A stretch of 64,000 nucleotides of DNA. It comes from Polyangium sp. y55x31. Its GTDB lineage: Bacteria; Myxococcota_A; Polyangia; Polyangiales; Polyangiaceae. The stretch spans positions 62,001-126,000 of the forward strand of contig NZ_JARZHG010000008.1 of assembly GCF_029946505.1 (NCBI RefSeq), in the 5' to 3' direction. Of the stretch, positions 9,201-17,995 are shown in pieces. The notes below the pieces were generated by a model. It was not told the origin of the DNA. It saw only the letters and a list, made by a program, of their open reading frames with translations, and did not search any database. Position 1 is the stretch's first letter, and every line of letters starts with the position of its first letter. The position numbers were made by a program, and so were the translations under genes.

Positions 9201-10725
9201 AGAACTCGCCGATGAGCGGCGGCGCGGCGTCCGAGACCATCGGGTAGCGGTACTGCACGACCCAGTTCCCATCGCCCTTCGGCCGCGGCGAGAGCCACTC
9301 GACGTACCGGACGATCACCTGCACCGTCGCGCCGGGCGCGATGCTCGGGATCGTCGCGCGGACCCAGCCTTCGCCGGCCCACTCGAGCACCTCGCCGCTC
9401 GAGCTCGGGCTCCCGGGGCCGCGCAGATCGCGCGTGGCGAGCGCGATGTGTCCCTCGTTCGTGTTGCCACCACGCACCGAGGCGAACCGCGCCACGATCG
9501 CGCCCGGCGGGATCGCCAGGCGATAGTCGCCGTTCACGGACGTGCTGCCGGCGTTGAAGAACGTCGTCCGCACCTCGGTCTCGGCGAGCTCGCGCGCGAC
9601 CGTCGCCTCCACGTCGTGGGCGCGGATCGTGAGGGGCGAGCCGGCGTCGCCGGGTTTGTCCGGCCGACCCCAGAGCTCACCGACGGCCCTGCGCGGCGCG
9701 CCCTTCGCGCCCCACGGCGCGGCCATGCCGCCCGTCCAGTCGTCGTAGCCGCGCTCGGGCGCGACCTCGACCTTGCTGCCGTCCACCGTGGCCGTCTCGC
9801 CCGCGCGCACCGTCTTTTCGGCGCCGCCCGCGCGCACCGTGATCTCCTCGGTCGCCGCGTAGAGCTTCGCGCTCGACGGACGCTCGCGCGAGCGCTCGAT
9901 GCCGGTGTTCGCGCCGCTGACGATGCCCGTGACCTCGCCGAGCTCGATCTCGGTCCGCGCGCCGAGCGCGCCCTGCACGAAGATGCGCCCGTGCTCGAGG
10001 GCCACGCCCTTCTGCGTGACGCGGAGGCTCGTCGAGCGATCGAGCACGAGGCCCGTGCCGTCGTCGAGGCGCAGGCGCGCGCGACCGTCGGCGTCGGTCT
10101 TGACGACTTCGCCCTCCGAGAGCCGCCGCGTCTTGTGCACGGGCGCGCCCGCGGCGGTCACCGACGCGTGCACCGCCTGCAGATCGGCCACGGTCGGCAC
10201 GAGCGGCTGGCTCGGCTTCCGCTCGCCTTGCCCGCGCAGGAGCATGACGGTCACGAGGATGACCACGATCGAGCTCACGATCGCGAAGAGCGCGGGCGGA
10301 AGGGTCCCGCCTTCGGGCGGCAGGGGAGCCGACGGGGTCCGCCGGATCTGCTCCTGCGCGCGGGGATCACTGACGGGCAGCCACTCGGCCGTATCGAGCT
10401 TCTCGCCGCGCGTGACCACGACGATCCGACGCTCGTTCGCGCGCGGAAGCTCGGGCGCAGCGGCCGCGGGTTCGTCGTCGTCCTCTTCGTCGTCGCTCTC
10501 GTCGCTTCCGCCGTCGCTCCCGTCTCCGCCTCCGCTGCCGCTGCCGCTTCCGTCGCCGCTCCCGCTGCCGCCTGCGCTCGCGTTTTCGCCTTCGCTTCCG
10601 CTCGCGTTCTCCGCTGCACCGGCCGTGGGTTCTTCGGGACGAACGGATGCCTCTCCGGCCGTCGCGTTCGCTTCGCCGTCGGGCGTGCCCTTCACGTCTT
10701 GCTCGTCTCGTCGCTCGTCGCTCAC
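6274..10725 (-). CDS. VIT/VWA domain membrane protein with FecR-like, AgmX-like and TPR regions
   Basis: A 1483-residue protein starting at GTG, with GGAGGT 8 nt upstream. Order of parts: acidic Glu/Ser/Gly-rich cytoplasmic N-terminus (1-130), one membrane segment (about 143-165), FecR-like region (190-290), VIT domain (about 362-490), and a VWA domain near 590-760 with a canonical MIDAS (LDVSSS). An AgmX/PglI or TonB-like C-terminal domain follows (about 955-1025, motif VNFSIDGDGRADKVRVKG), then TPR-type alpha-helical repeats (1100-1320). VIT/VWA proteins usually mediate metal-dependent protein contacts, and AgmX-type domains occur in myxobacterial gliding and secretion complexes. The start codon overlaps the stop of the upstream paralogue (GTGA), so the two are probably co-translated. 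The exact role is unknown. Confidence 0.88.
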   Translation of the reverse strand: MSDERRDEQDVKGTPDGEANATAGEASVRPEEPTAGAAENASGSEGENASAGGSGSGDGSGSGSGGGDGSDGGSDESDDEEDDDEPAAAAPELPRANERRIVVVTRGEKLDTAEWLPVSDPRAQEQIRRTPSAPLPPEGGTLPPALFAIVSSIVVILVTVMLLRGQGERKPSQPLVPTVADLQAVHASVTAAGAPVHKTRRLSEGEVVKTDADGRARLRLDDGTGLVLDRSTSLRVTQKGVALEHGRIFVQGALGARTEIELGEVTGIVSGANTGIERSRERPSSAKLYAATEEITVRAGGAEKTVRAGETATVDGSKVEVAPERGYDDWTGGMAAPWGAKGAPRRAVGELWGRPDKPGDAGSPLTIRAHDVEATVARELAETEVRTTFFNAGSTSVNGDYRLAIPPGAIVARFASVRGGNTNEGHIALATRDLRGPGSPSSSGEVLEWAGEGWVRATIPSIAPGATVQVIVRYVEWLSPRPKGDGNWVVQYRYPMVSDAAPPLIGEFSAKVDATQSSPKSIGAGLGARVTGSTVELRRPDYRPTADLVVDVAIEPSSSPARLFVAPPFEGDEDDPASTILVRTEVPEARAEDGVTLALVLDVSSSVEPALLDAERALVDAVLSGLGARDKVVVLAADQTVRPIGPATIGPVDEARRKAIRDALGQISTGGATDLGRALEAGADALPVDAPAGMVIYVGDGWPTVGDPTVDRIQARLARRQGGAPRLGAVGVGPLVNRFALASLVRGSGPLLEIADTTDAARVATELIAEALQPAVAGVEVVFGTEVDRIYPRSARAITAGETVFAVGRVRGDPPRSITLRYRDASGVHEEKRPVVVERALREQDVARRWAAARVEEIALKGKGREAATDVALRAGLLTPWTGFVIGGQRVYWPTLLQTRILDLSAGPEAGFSAAFATPRAAAGTLMNVPQETESAEEDDEAAYKAAVAEAAARLLDEAGPSVRACRDSRAALRPELSGKLEVNFSIDGDGRADKVRVKGVAGADDDALDRCVEVVVRGMIFPASGLKVSIEVSRTLGLPPPRATLRGRKCSPTSFLPLPLRRGVWRERLDRGQADVVYVEAKQSCELPTWTDRRALLELILVNEPNGLSRVAVAGRLELLGESDAAALIRREAIRRAQSPEELLSIKRELVGSERYPLGTFRKQYRAANDDKGRLAVVRRFLGLAPHDARLRRRLFALLEALDMKAELSEEIRRARRDPFADAGLLADAASALLRIGDEAEARRTFGELSERAPRDPWARAFLGDRLRNEGFFDDASLAYAVLEELVPEEPAAVIRFALAHAGAGRLDIAHRMLARVAQTGGRAGDETLGRLAGYLAHVLLAEGRGRQGLTESDTDRLVRASLELPYPNAAVVALVRAPAGALALDVKLLRDKTADPLGPDVTAAGAGLYALRFGLAEKSPISLELARPEELAPARATKVRVDALVPDGDGKPPKLVSIDVELPPTGKPVTLRWTGGAFTPG

Positions 10726-13700
10726 GGCTCGACCTCCCGGGCCTCACCCTTCGAGATGGCGAACGCTCGCACCGGCTTGCCGCCGCGCGCGAAGCGGATC
10801 GATTGCTTCACGATGGTCTCGCCGTCCTCCCCCTCGTCGAACACGATCGTCAGGATCGCCTCGGCGCCGAGGCGCGCCGCGTGCTCCACATCCTCGCCTT
10901 CGAGCCGCACCTCCACGCGTGCGTCGGGGCGCATCGGAAGGAGCGCCTGCGCGATGCCCAGCGTCACGTCACCCTCGGGCGCCGGCATCTGCGTGCCGAG
11001 CCCGTTCGTCCAGAGCGACGGATGGAACTCGGGGTGCGACCACGTGAGCGACACCCGCGCCCCACGCGGCGCCTTGCCGGCCGCGCGCTCGGTCGAGATC
11101 ACCCGCAGGAGCCGCGCGCGCAGCGTCTGCTCCTCGTCCCTCTTGCCGTTCTTCTGCGCGAGGAGCCGGCCCCACGCGAGGTACGTCGCGGCGAACGCGC
11201 GCGCCGTCACGGCCGGGCTCTGCTCCGCGTCGGGCGCGCCCGCCGCGCCGCCCTTCTCGGTCCACTTGATGGCCTCTTCGAGCTTGCCCATGCCCTCGGC
11301 GGCCGCCGCGAGCAGGAGCGAGACGCTCGTGTCGTCGGGCGCGAGCCGCGCCAGCGTCTCGTACTGCCGCGCCGCGTCCGCGTACCAACCGTGGGCCCTC
11401 AAAAGATCGCCGAGCCTGCGCCGCGCGACCGGATCGTCGGGCGCGAACTCCACGATCTCACCGAACGACCTTCGCGCCTCGGCCTCGTACGCGGCCTTCT
11501 TGCCCGCGTCGCTCTCCTTCGCCGCGAGGCGCAGGTACAGCTCGCCGACCGCGGTCCGCACCCGCGCATCCGCGTCGGGCCTCGACCGGAGCGTCCGGCC
11601 GAGCTCACGCGCCCCCGCGTCGTCCGACGCGTCCTCCAGCATGTCGAGCAGACGCAGCGCGAGCGCGAAATCGTCCGGCCACTGCGCCACGAGCTCCCGC
11701 AGCTTCTTCACCCGCTCGTCGGGCGACTTCGTGTCTTTGATGAGCTTCTCGAGCAGGCCCGGATCCATCGTCTTCAGGCCGAGCGCCGTGTGGAGCTCAC
11801 GCATCTCCTGCGCCGTGCGCACGCGCGCGAGGATCCCGCGGTAGAGCGCGTCGGCCACGCCGAGGTCCGTGAACATCACACGCCAGAGGTTCACCTTCGC
11901 GTTGATCGAGGGCATCGCGTCGAGCATGAGCGACACGAGCTTCGACCTCTCTCGCCACGTCGGCGCCTCGCACGCGGAGAGCGCAGCGCGATAGATCGAT
12001 TGCACACCTTGCGCGTTGCCTGCGACGCGCCCGAACCGCTCGCGCCACAGGCCCACGCGCTCCTCGAACGGCACGAGCGCGGCGCCGCTGCACGGCGATG
12101 CCTGATGCGGCACGTCGCCCACGTGCACCACGATCGTCGTGCCGGACGAACCCGCAGCGCGCTTGGCCTTGTCCGCGGGCTTCTGGCTCTCGTTGGCCTT
12201 GAAGAACTCCTCGCCTGCGGACGGCTTGCCCTCCAGGTCCCCGCCCGCGAGCGGATCCCCCGGCGCGTTCGACTGCTTCGTGGCCGTGATCGGCAGCGAC
12301 GGTGCGGCCTGCGGCGGCGCCACCGGCGAGGCCGTCGCCGCAGCGCTCGGCATCGCGATCGGCGCCTCCATGATCTTCGGCGGCGCGCTCTTGTGAGCGC
12401 CGCCGAGCCGCCCGTGCCCCGAGCCGAACCCTTGCCCCGTGCCCGTGCCCTGCCCGATCGTCCCGATGGAACCAAGCCCGATGCCTTCCCCGCGTCCGCC
12501 TCCGCCCTCGGCGAGGCCCGAGAGCCCGAGCCCGCCGGCGCCGTACGCGTCGCCGATCGTGCTGCCCCACTGGTTGCCCTTCGCGGCGATGCCGTCACTC
12601 CCGAGCGAATCGTCGCGGCCCCACGGCGCCGTGGGCGCGTTCGGGTCACCACCCGCGCCCGTGTTCAGCATGCCGATCATCCCGAACTCGGCCGCGTCGC
12701 GCAGCGCTGCTTGCCGCGCGATGTGCGGGTCGCCGTTGTCCGCAGGCCCTTGCACGCCATAACGGTTGCCTGTCGCGCGCGTGTTCGGGTTCCCCATGGA
12801 GCCCTCTTCGCCCTTCGCCCGCGTGCCCGTACCGCCTTCCTTGTTGTCGGCGTTCGGCGCGGCGGCGACCTCCACGGACGCGACGCCGTTCGCCTCTTCT
12901 TCTTCGTCGTCGACGTCCGCCTTGATGATCGGCGTCCACATCATCCGGCGCTTCGTCTCCACGAGGCTCCGCGCCATGCCCTTCTTGCGCTCGAGCTCGG
13001 CGCGCTCCTCCGGCGTCATCTCGTTCTTCGTCGGCACGTAGAGCGACGTGACCGGCGTGATGATCGCGTGCCGCGATCCGAGATCGACCATCGCCGCGCG
13101 CCCCGTCGCCTCGGCCATCATCTGCAAGAGGCGCCCTTCCGCCCAGCGGCGCCGCAGATCCCCCTCGTCCTCGATCCGCGTCACCTGCAGGTTCGTCCGA
13201 ACCGTACCCGCGGGCCCCGTCAGCGCGATCGACGTCGGCAACCCCGCCGCCGTCACGCGGCCGATCACCGCGATGCTCTCGTCCGCCACGAGCGCGCCGA
13301 GATCCCGCGGGAAAATCCGCTCCACCGTCGGCCCGAGATCCACCTGCGCGCCGAGCCAAACCGGCCGCTCTGCATGCTCGAGCAAGCGCAGCGCCACGCG
13401 CGCCGCGGCGTTCGCGTCGGCCACGCGCTCGGCAAACCCGCCACGCGCGAGGCCTTCGAGCAGCGCCATGTCCGCCTCGTCGCCGACGCCCACGCCGAAC
13501 ATCCGCACCGGCCGCGGCAGCTTCGCCATCCGATCCCGCAGCTCCTGCAGCCGCAGCTCGCCGACCGTGGGCGCGCCGTCTCCGACGTACACCACCGCGC
13601 CGCGCCGCGAAGGATCGAGCAGCGCCGCCGCCTGGCTCAACATCGCCCCGAGATCCGTCGCGCCGCCTCGCTCGATCCGCGACATCCGCGCGAGCACCTC

Positions 13701-15350
13701 GCGCCGCCCCGCCTCGTCGATCGGCGCAAGCGCGTCCTTGCCCGGCACGACCGGCACGAGCGACGTGTCCCCGCCGAACACGCCCACCCGATCGTCCTTG
13801 CCGAGGTGCGCGAGCAACGCCGCCGTCGTCGCCCGCGCGATCGCGAGCGACGGCGCGTCCGTCGCGGCCGACGTATCGATCACGATCGCCAGATCGAGCC
13901 CGCCCTTCGCGAGCGGAACATCCGCGGATCGCACGGGGACGATCACGTAGTCGGCCTCCGTCTTCGCGCGTTGCATCGCATCTGCGCGCTCCGAAGGCGG
14001 CACCGTCTCGGGATCCATCGTGTGCGGCGCCGTGTAGCCGCGCGGCGCGACGAGGCCGTCGTCGAAGAGCTCGATCGCGAGATCGGCCCTCGGCACGAAG
14101 TCCTGCGCGCGCACCGTGATCGTCCCGCCCTCGCGCACGCCGCTCATGCCCGTGCGCACCTCGCGCGCGCCGGCCCGGGCGAGATCGACCGTCGCCGTCA
14201 GCTCCTCGATGTGCGGCAGCGACCCCTCGGCGCCCTCGGCGGCCATCGGGTACACGTAGAGCCGACGCTCGCCGCGCGCGCCCGTGCGCCCGAGCCACTC
14301 GGCGTACCGCACCACGACGCGCCGCGATTGTCCGGGCAAAATCGGGTAGAGCCGCGCCTTGTACACGCCCGGCGCCTCCCACTCGAGCAGCGCCGGATCC
14401 TCCTTGCTGCCCTCGTAGACGTTCGCCTGGTACTGCGCCGCGGCGGCTTGCTTCTCCTTGACGTAGCCCCAGAACACCACGCCGTCGCGATCCACGCCGA
14501 ACTTGTGCAGCGTCGCGCCCGCAGGCGTGCGGAAGCGATACACGCCCTCGACCGTCGCCGAGCTCGGGTTGAAGAAGACCTCGTCGACCTCGGTGATCGC
14601 GAAGTCGTCCTGGATCTTCACGCGCACGTCGAGCCTCTGGATCGCGAGCGGGAAGCGCGGCGCGCCCTGTTCGCCCGGACGACGCGCGCCCACCGTGCCC
14701 ACGCCGTAAGGCGAAGGTTCGGCCGCGCGATCCGTCGTCGCGAGGCCGCCCGTCCAGTCCTCCCACGTCAAGACCGGCGACGTCTTCGCGCTGGCCTCGC
14801 CCTTGTGGGGTTCGAGCATGAGCCGCTCGCCGGCCGTCGCCCGTGCCGAGCCGTCCGTGCGCACCTCGCCGGCGAGCACGTACACGTCCGACGCGCCGTC
14901 CTTCTGGGCGACGTCGATGCTCGCGCGCACGTGCGCGAGGTGCAGCGGCCCGGTCGGCGTCGCGAGCTCGGTGGTGATCGTCGCGGGCGTATCCACGAAG
15001 ACGCGCCCGTGCTTGATGTCGATCACATCGGCGTGGAGGACGAGCTCCGCGGGCCCGCGGACGAGCAACGTCGCGCCCCCGTCCCGCCGGAGCCACGCGA
15101 GCCCGTTTGGCTGCACCCGCACCACCTCTCCGTCCACGAGCCGTTCTCGCGGGTACGGGGGGCGTTCCGGCTCGCCGGGCGGCGCGACGAGCACGTCGCG
15201 ACGGACCGTCCGGAGCTCGGCCCAGGTCTGGGATCGTGGCAGGAGCGGGCGCTCCGGTTCACGACACGCGGTGAGCAGCCCCGGACAAACCAGGGCGAGG
15301 AACGCCAGCACCACGAGGGCGAGGCGCGGACGAGCGCGGTTCGAGGACAT
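10722..15350 (-). CDS. VIT/VWA domain lipoprotein with TPR repeats (paralogue of the downstream gene)
   Basis: About 1542 residues. The start at 15350 has a GGAGG about 10 nt upstream; an in-frame ATG 18 nt earlier lacks one. The signal peptide ends in the lipobox LLTAC, so it is a predicted lipoprotein. Parts: FecR-like region (60-170), VIT domain (about 233-370), VWA domain (about 480-650), a long Gly-rich low-complexity linker (about 850-985), and TPR-like repeats toward the end (1200-1480). In the VWA domain the MIDAS reads DTSAA, so the second Ser of the DxSxS metal motif is missing, unlike in the paralogue encoded immediately downstream. It is the first gene of a two-gene unit with a 4-nt stop/start overlap. 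The function is unknown; an envelope complex with its partner is an inference. Confidence 0.88.
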   Translation of the reverse strand: MSSNRARPRLALVVLAFLALVCPGLLTACREPERPLLPRSQTWAELRTVRRDVLVAPPGEPERPPYPRERLVDGEVVRVQPNGLAWLRRDGGATLLVRGPAELVLHADVIDIKHGRVFVDTPATITTELATPTGPLHLAHVRASIDVAQKDGASDVYVLAGEVRTDGSARATAGERLMLEPHKGEASAKTSPVLTWEDWTGGLATTDRAAEPSPYGVGTVGARRPGEQGAPRFPLAIQRLDVRVKIQDDFAITEVDEVFFNPSSATVEGVYRFRTPAGATLHKFGVDRDGVVFWGYVKEKQAAAAQYQANVYEGSKEDPALLEWEAPGVYKARLYPILPGQSRRVVVRYAEWLGRTGARGERRLYVYPMAAEGAEGSLPHIEELTATVDLARAGAREVRTGMSGVREGGTITVRAQDFVPRADLAIELFDDGLVAPRGYTAPHTMDPETVPPSERADAMQRAKTEADYVIVPVRSADVPLAKGGLDLAIVIDTSAATDAPSLAIARATTAALLAHLGKDDRVGVFGGDTSLVPVVPGKDALAPIDEAGRREVLARMSRIERGGATDLGAMLSQAAALLDPSRRGAVVYVGDGAPTVGELRLQELRDRMAKLPRPVRMFGVGVGDEADMALLEGLARGGFAERVADANAAARVALRLLEHAERPVWLGAQVDLGPTVERIFPRDLGALVADESIAVIGRVTAAGLPTSIALTGPAGTVRTNLQVTRIEDEGDLRRRWAEGRLLQMMAEATGRAAMVDLGSRHAIITPVTSLYVPTKNEMTPEERAELERKKGMARSLVETKRRMMWTPIIKADVDDEEEEANGVASVEVAAAPNADNKEGGTGTRAKGEEGSMGNPNTRATGNRYGVQGPADNGDPHIARQAALRDAAEFGMIGMLNTGAGGDPNAPTAPWGRDDSLGSDGIAAKGNQWGSTIGDAYGAGGLGLSGLAEGGGGRGEGIGLGSIGTIGQGTGTGQGFGSGHGRLGGAHKSAPPKIMEAPIAMPSAAATASPVAPPQAAPSLPITATKQSNAPGDPLAGGDLEGKPSAGEEFFKANESQKPADKAKRAAGSSGTTIVVHVGDVPHQASPCSGAALVPFEERVGLWRERFGRVAGNAQGVQSIYRAALSACEAPTWRERSKLVSLMLDAMPSINAKVNLWRVMFTDLGVADALYRGILARVRTAQEMRELHTALGLKTMDPGLLEKLIKDTKSPDERVKKLRELVAQWPDDFALALRLLDMLEDASDDAGARELGRTLRSRPDADARVRTAVGELYLRLAAKESDAGKKAAYEAEARRSFGEIVEFAPDDPVARRRLGDLLRAHGWYADAARQYETLARLAPDDTSVSLLLAAAAEGMGKLEEAIKWTEKGGAAGAPDAEQSPAVTARAFAATYLAWGRLLAQKNGKRDEEQTLRARLLRVISTERAAGKAPRGARVSLTWSHPEFHPSLWTNGLGTQMPAPEGDVTLGIAQALLPMRPDARVEVRLEGEDVEHAARLGAEAILTIVFDEGEDGETIVKQSIRFARGGKPVRAFAISKGEAREVEP

Positions 15351-15553
15351 CCTGGGGTGCCTCCACATCGAAGAAATGCGGAGGCACAGGCGCGCCCCCG
15401 ATCCTGTCGAGAAGACTCTACCAGGACACCCGACCCGGGATTTGGTTCCTTTTGGATCGAAGCTTCAAGCGCTCTCGGGACCGAGAGCCGCGGGGGGTGC
15501 GGGGGGCAGCGGAAGGACTGCAAAGCAGCCCGACCGGAGCCCCCCACGTCGCG

Positions 15554-17539
15554 TCACGGAGGGGGCGCGGCCTGGGACTTCTTCGCCGACTTCAGGATGT
15601 TGAACTCGACGCGGCGGTTCTTCTGGCGGCCCGCGGACTGCTTGTTGTCGGCGATCGGCTTATCCGGCCCGTAGCCCTTCGCCTGGATCCGCGCCTTGTC
15701 GATGCCCTTGTCGATCAGGTACTTGACCACGGCCTCGGCGCGCTTCTGCGAGAGCGCCCGGTTCTCCTCGGTCTTGCCCACGTTGTCCGTGTGGCCCGCG
15801 ACCTCCACGAGGAAGATCTCCTTGTGGATGTCGAGCACGCTCGCGACCGCGTTGAGCACGGCGAAGCTCGTCGCGCCCTGGATCTTGTCGCTGTTCGTCG
15901 CGAACTCGACGCGCTGGAGGATCTTGATGTCGTCCTCCGTGACCGTGACGAGCGACGGGCCCTTGTCCGGGCAGCCGTCGAGGTCCTCGAAGCCGTTCAG
16001 GTTCTCGGGCTGCTTCGGGCACTTGTCCTTGTCGTCCGGGATGCCGTCCTTGTCCGAGTCCGGCGACTCGTCGGGGCAGCCGTCCTCGTCCTTGAAGCCG
16101 TTGTAGACCTCGGGCGTGTCGATGCACTCGTCGAGATCGTCGTTGATCTTGTCACCGTCGTTGTCCGGATCCGGGCAGCCGTCGGTGTCGGCGAAGCCGT
16201 CCGTGTCTTCCGGTTGATCCGGGCAGCCGTCGGCCTTGTCGGCGACGCCGTCCTGATCCTTGTCCGGGCAGCCGTAGAACTCCTTCACGCGCATCTTGCC
16301 GAAGTCGTCCGGGCACTTGTCGTCCGCGTCGCCGATGCCGTCCTTGTCCTTGTCCGGCAGCTCGTCGGGGCAGCCGTCGTCGTCCTGCAGGCCGTTGATC
16401 GTCTCCGGCTTGAGCGGGCACTTGTCCTTGACGTCGGGCACCTTGTCCTGGTCGTTGTCGTCTTCCAGGCAGCCGTCGTCGTCCTCGAAGTCGTCCTTGT
16501 CCTCGGCGATCGACGGACACTTGTCGTCCTTGTCGTTGATGCCGTCGCCGTCCTCGTCGCCGACCTCGGCGACGAACGCCACGCCGCCGAGCGCGCGGAA
16601 GAGCGGCACGCCCACGCCTTGCAGCACGCCGGCGCCGCCGCCGAGCGTGAAGGCGAGCGGGACGCTGAGGGGCGTGATCTGGATGGCGCCGTCGACCTCG
16701 AGCGAGTTCGTCCCGTTCTGCGAGCTGAACTTCGTGCCGCCGAAGCCCTCGGCGAACACGCGAAACGTCGGGCTCACGCGGTAGCCGAGCGCTGCGCCGT
16801 AGCGGAACTCGAAGGGACCGACCGTCGTCGTGCCGAGGCGCGCCTCGGGGCGGTAGACGCCGCGCAGGTTCAGGCCGAACGAGAGCCCGCCGAACGAGCC
16901 GTCGAAGATCAGCCGGCCGCCCGCTGTGATCGGCGTGCTGTTGCCGATGTACTTGTCCTTCGCCGTGATCGTCCCGAGCGGCGCGGACACGTCCACGGCG
17001 CCGCCGAGCACGACGGCGCTCGTCTTCGGATCGCCGAAGAAGCGGAACTTGCCTTCGAGCGTCGCGTCACCCACGCCGAACGCTTTGAGGCCGTTCGGAT
17101 CGGGCCCGCCCGTGTCGAGGTTGATGCCCGAGCCGCTCACGTACATCACGGGCAGGCGCAGGCCGATCTGCACGACCGGCACCGGCGTCAGCGACGCGAG
17201 CACGTCGGCGGTGAACATGTCGCTGATGACCGCGACGTCCTGCGTCGCGGCGTTCGGCGCGCTGCAGTCGGCCTCTGCCCTACAGCTCTTCACCACGAAC
17301 GGCTTGTTCGCGTAGTTCACCATCAGGCCGGCGGTGAAGCCCATCGCGGCGTCCATGCGGGCGCCCGCGACCGTGAGGTAGTTCTTCGAGCCCGGCACGG
17401 GTTCGAAGCGCTGGACGGAGAACTCGCCATCCTTCGCGCCGCTCGCGGCGCTCTCCTGGGACAGCGCAGCGGTCGGGACGAGCGAGACGGAGAGAAGTCC
17501 GAGAAGAGTCAGCAGCCTTGGCGATAGTCGCGTTCTCAT
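15554..17539 (-). CDS. OmpA-family outer-membrane protein with thrombospondin type 3 repeats
   Basis: About 661 residues. The start at 17539 gives a clear signal peptide (MRTRLSPRLLTLLG..., ending ALS/Q) with an AGAGGG upstream. Residues about 25-320 look like an outer-membrane beta-barrel. Residues 326-523 are Ca-binding TSP3 repeats (DxDxDGIxDxxDKCP pattern, paired Cys). Residues 530-655 form an OmpA C-terminal peptidoglycan-binding domain with the expected VAGHTDNVG and RRVEF motifs. Known for the family: it links the outer membrane to the cell wall. It has its own upstream region, shared divergently with the TIGR04551-like gene. Confidence 0.92.
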   Translation of the reverse strand: MRTRLSPRLLTLLGLLSVSLVPTAALSQESAASGAKDGEFSVQRFEPVPGSKNYLTVAGARMDAAMGFTAGLMVNYANKPFVVKSCRAEADCSAPNAATQDVAVISDMFTADVLASLTPVPVVQIGLRLPVMYVSGSGINLDTGGPDPNGLKAFGVGDATLEGKFRFFGDPKTSAVVLGGAVDVSAPLGTITAKDKYIGNSTPITAGGRLIFDGSFGGLSFGLNLRGVYRPEARLGTTTVGPFEFRYGAALGYRVSPTFRVFAEGFGGTKFSSQNGTNSLEVDGAIQITPLSVPLAFTLGGGAGVLQGVGVPLFRALGGVAFVAEVGDEDGDGINDKDDKCPSIAEDKDDFEDDDGCLEDDNDQDKVPDVKDKCPLKPETINGLQDDDGCPDELPDKDKDGIGDADDKCPDDFGKMRVKEFYGCPDKDQDGVADKADGCPDQPEDTDGFADTDGCPDPDNDGDKINDDLDECIDTPEVYNGFKDEDGCPDESPDSDKDGIPDDKDKCPKQPENLNGFEDLDGCPDKGPSLVTVTEDDIKILQRVEFATNSDKIQGATSFAVLNAVASVLDIHKEIFLVEVAGHTDNVGKTEENRALSQKRAEAVVKYLIDKGIDKARIQAKGYGPDKPIADNKQSAGRQKNRRVEFNILKSAKKSQAAPPP

Positions 17540-17995
17540 CAACCCTCTTGGCGCGGACGGGAGACCGGCACGTTGGGAACGGCGGTACACGAGAATTGCA
17601 GGAATAGAAGACCGTCCCGAGCGCCGCAACGGGGATCCTGGATTCGGGTGAAATTTCGGGCCGTTCTGGCCGTACTGGACGCGTTTTCGACGGCCGGCTG
17701 ACGCCCGAGGGAGCGCGCAGCCGCCGGAACGGACGTTCGCGGCGGGGCCGTCCGCGACGCCCGGGGCCGGGCCGGGTTTTCCCCGAGGGACCTCGGAACC
17801 TGTCCCTTGGCCACGCGGCCAACATCGATCCACGTTGACCACACCCGCTCGGCGTGAGACATCGCCCCTGCCCGAGCGCCCGGACGAGCCGTGCGCGGGC
17901 ACGGCGAGACGAACCTCGTTACGACACCCAAAGCGCGCGGCACGCGGATTCCAAGGCGGGGCCCCGTCCGGCGCGATACACGCAGCAAACGCGCC
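17540..17995. other. 456-bp divergent intergenic region
   Basis: It separates the OmpA-family gene (minus) from the TIGR04551-like gene (plus) and should carry both promoters. Open frames cross it but lack family similarity and merely extend the two flanking genes upstream of their signal peptides. I see no convincing gene, RNA or strong hairpin here. Confidence 0.6.

Noticed and set aside
10647-17527. Open plus-strand frames antisense to the VIT/VWA and OmpA genes
   Set aside because: Composition is Arg/Leu/Asp repetitive, with no domain, no ribosome site and no conserved start; the opposite strand explains the signal.
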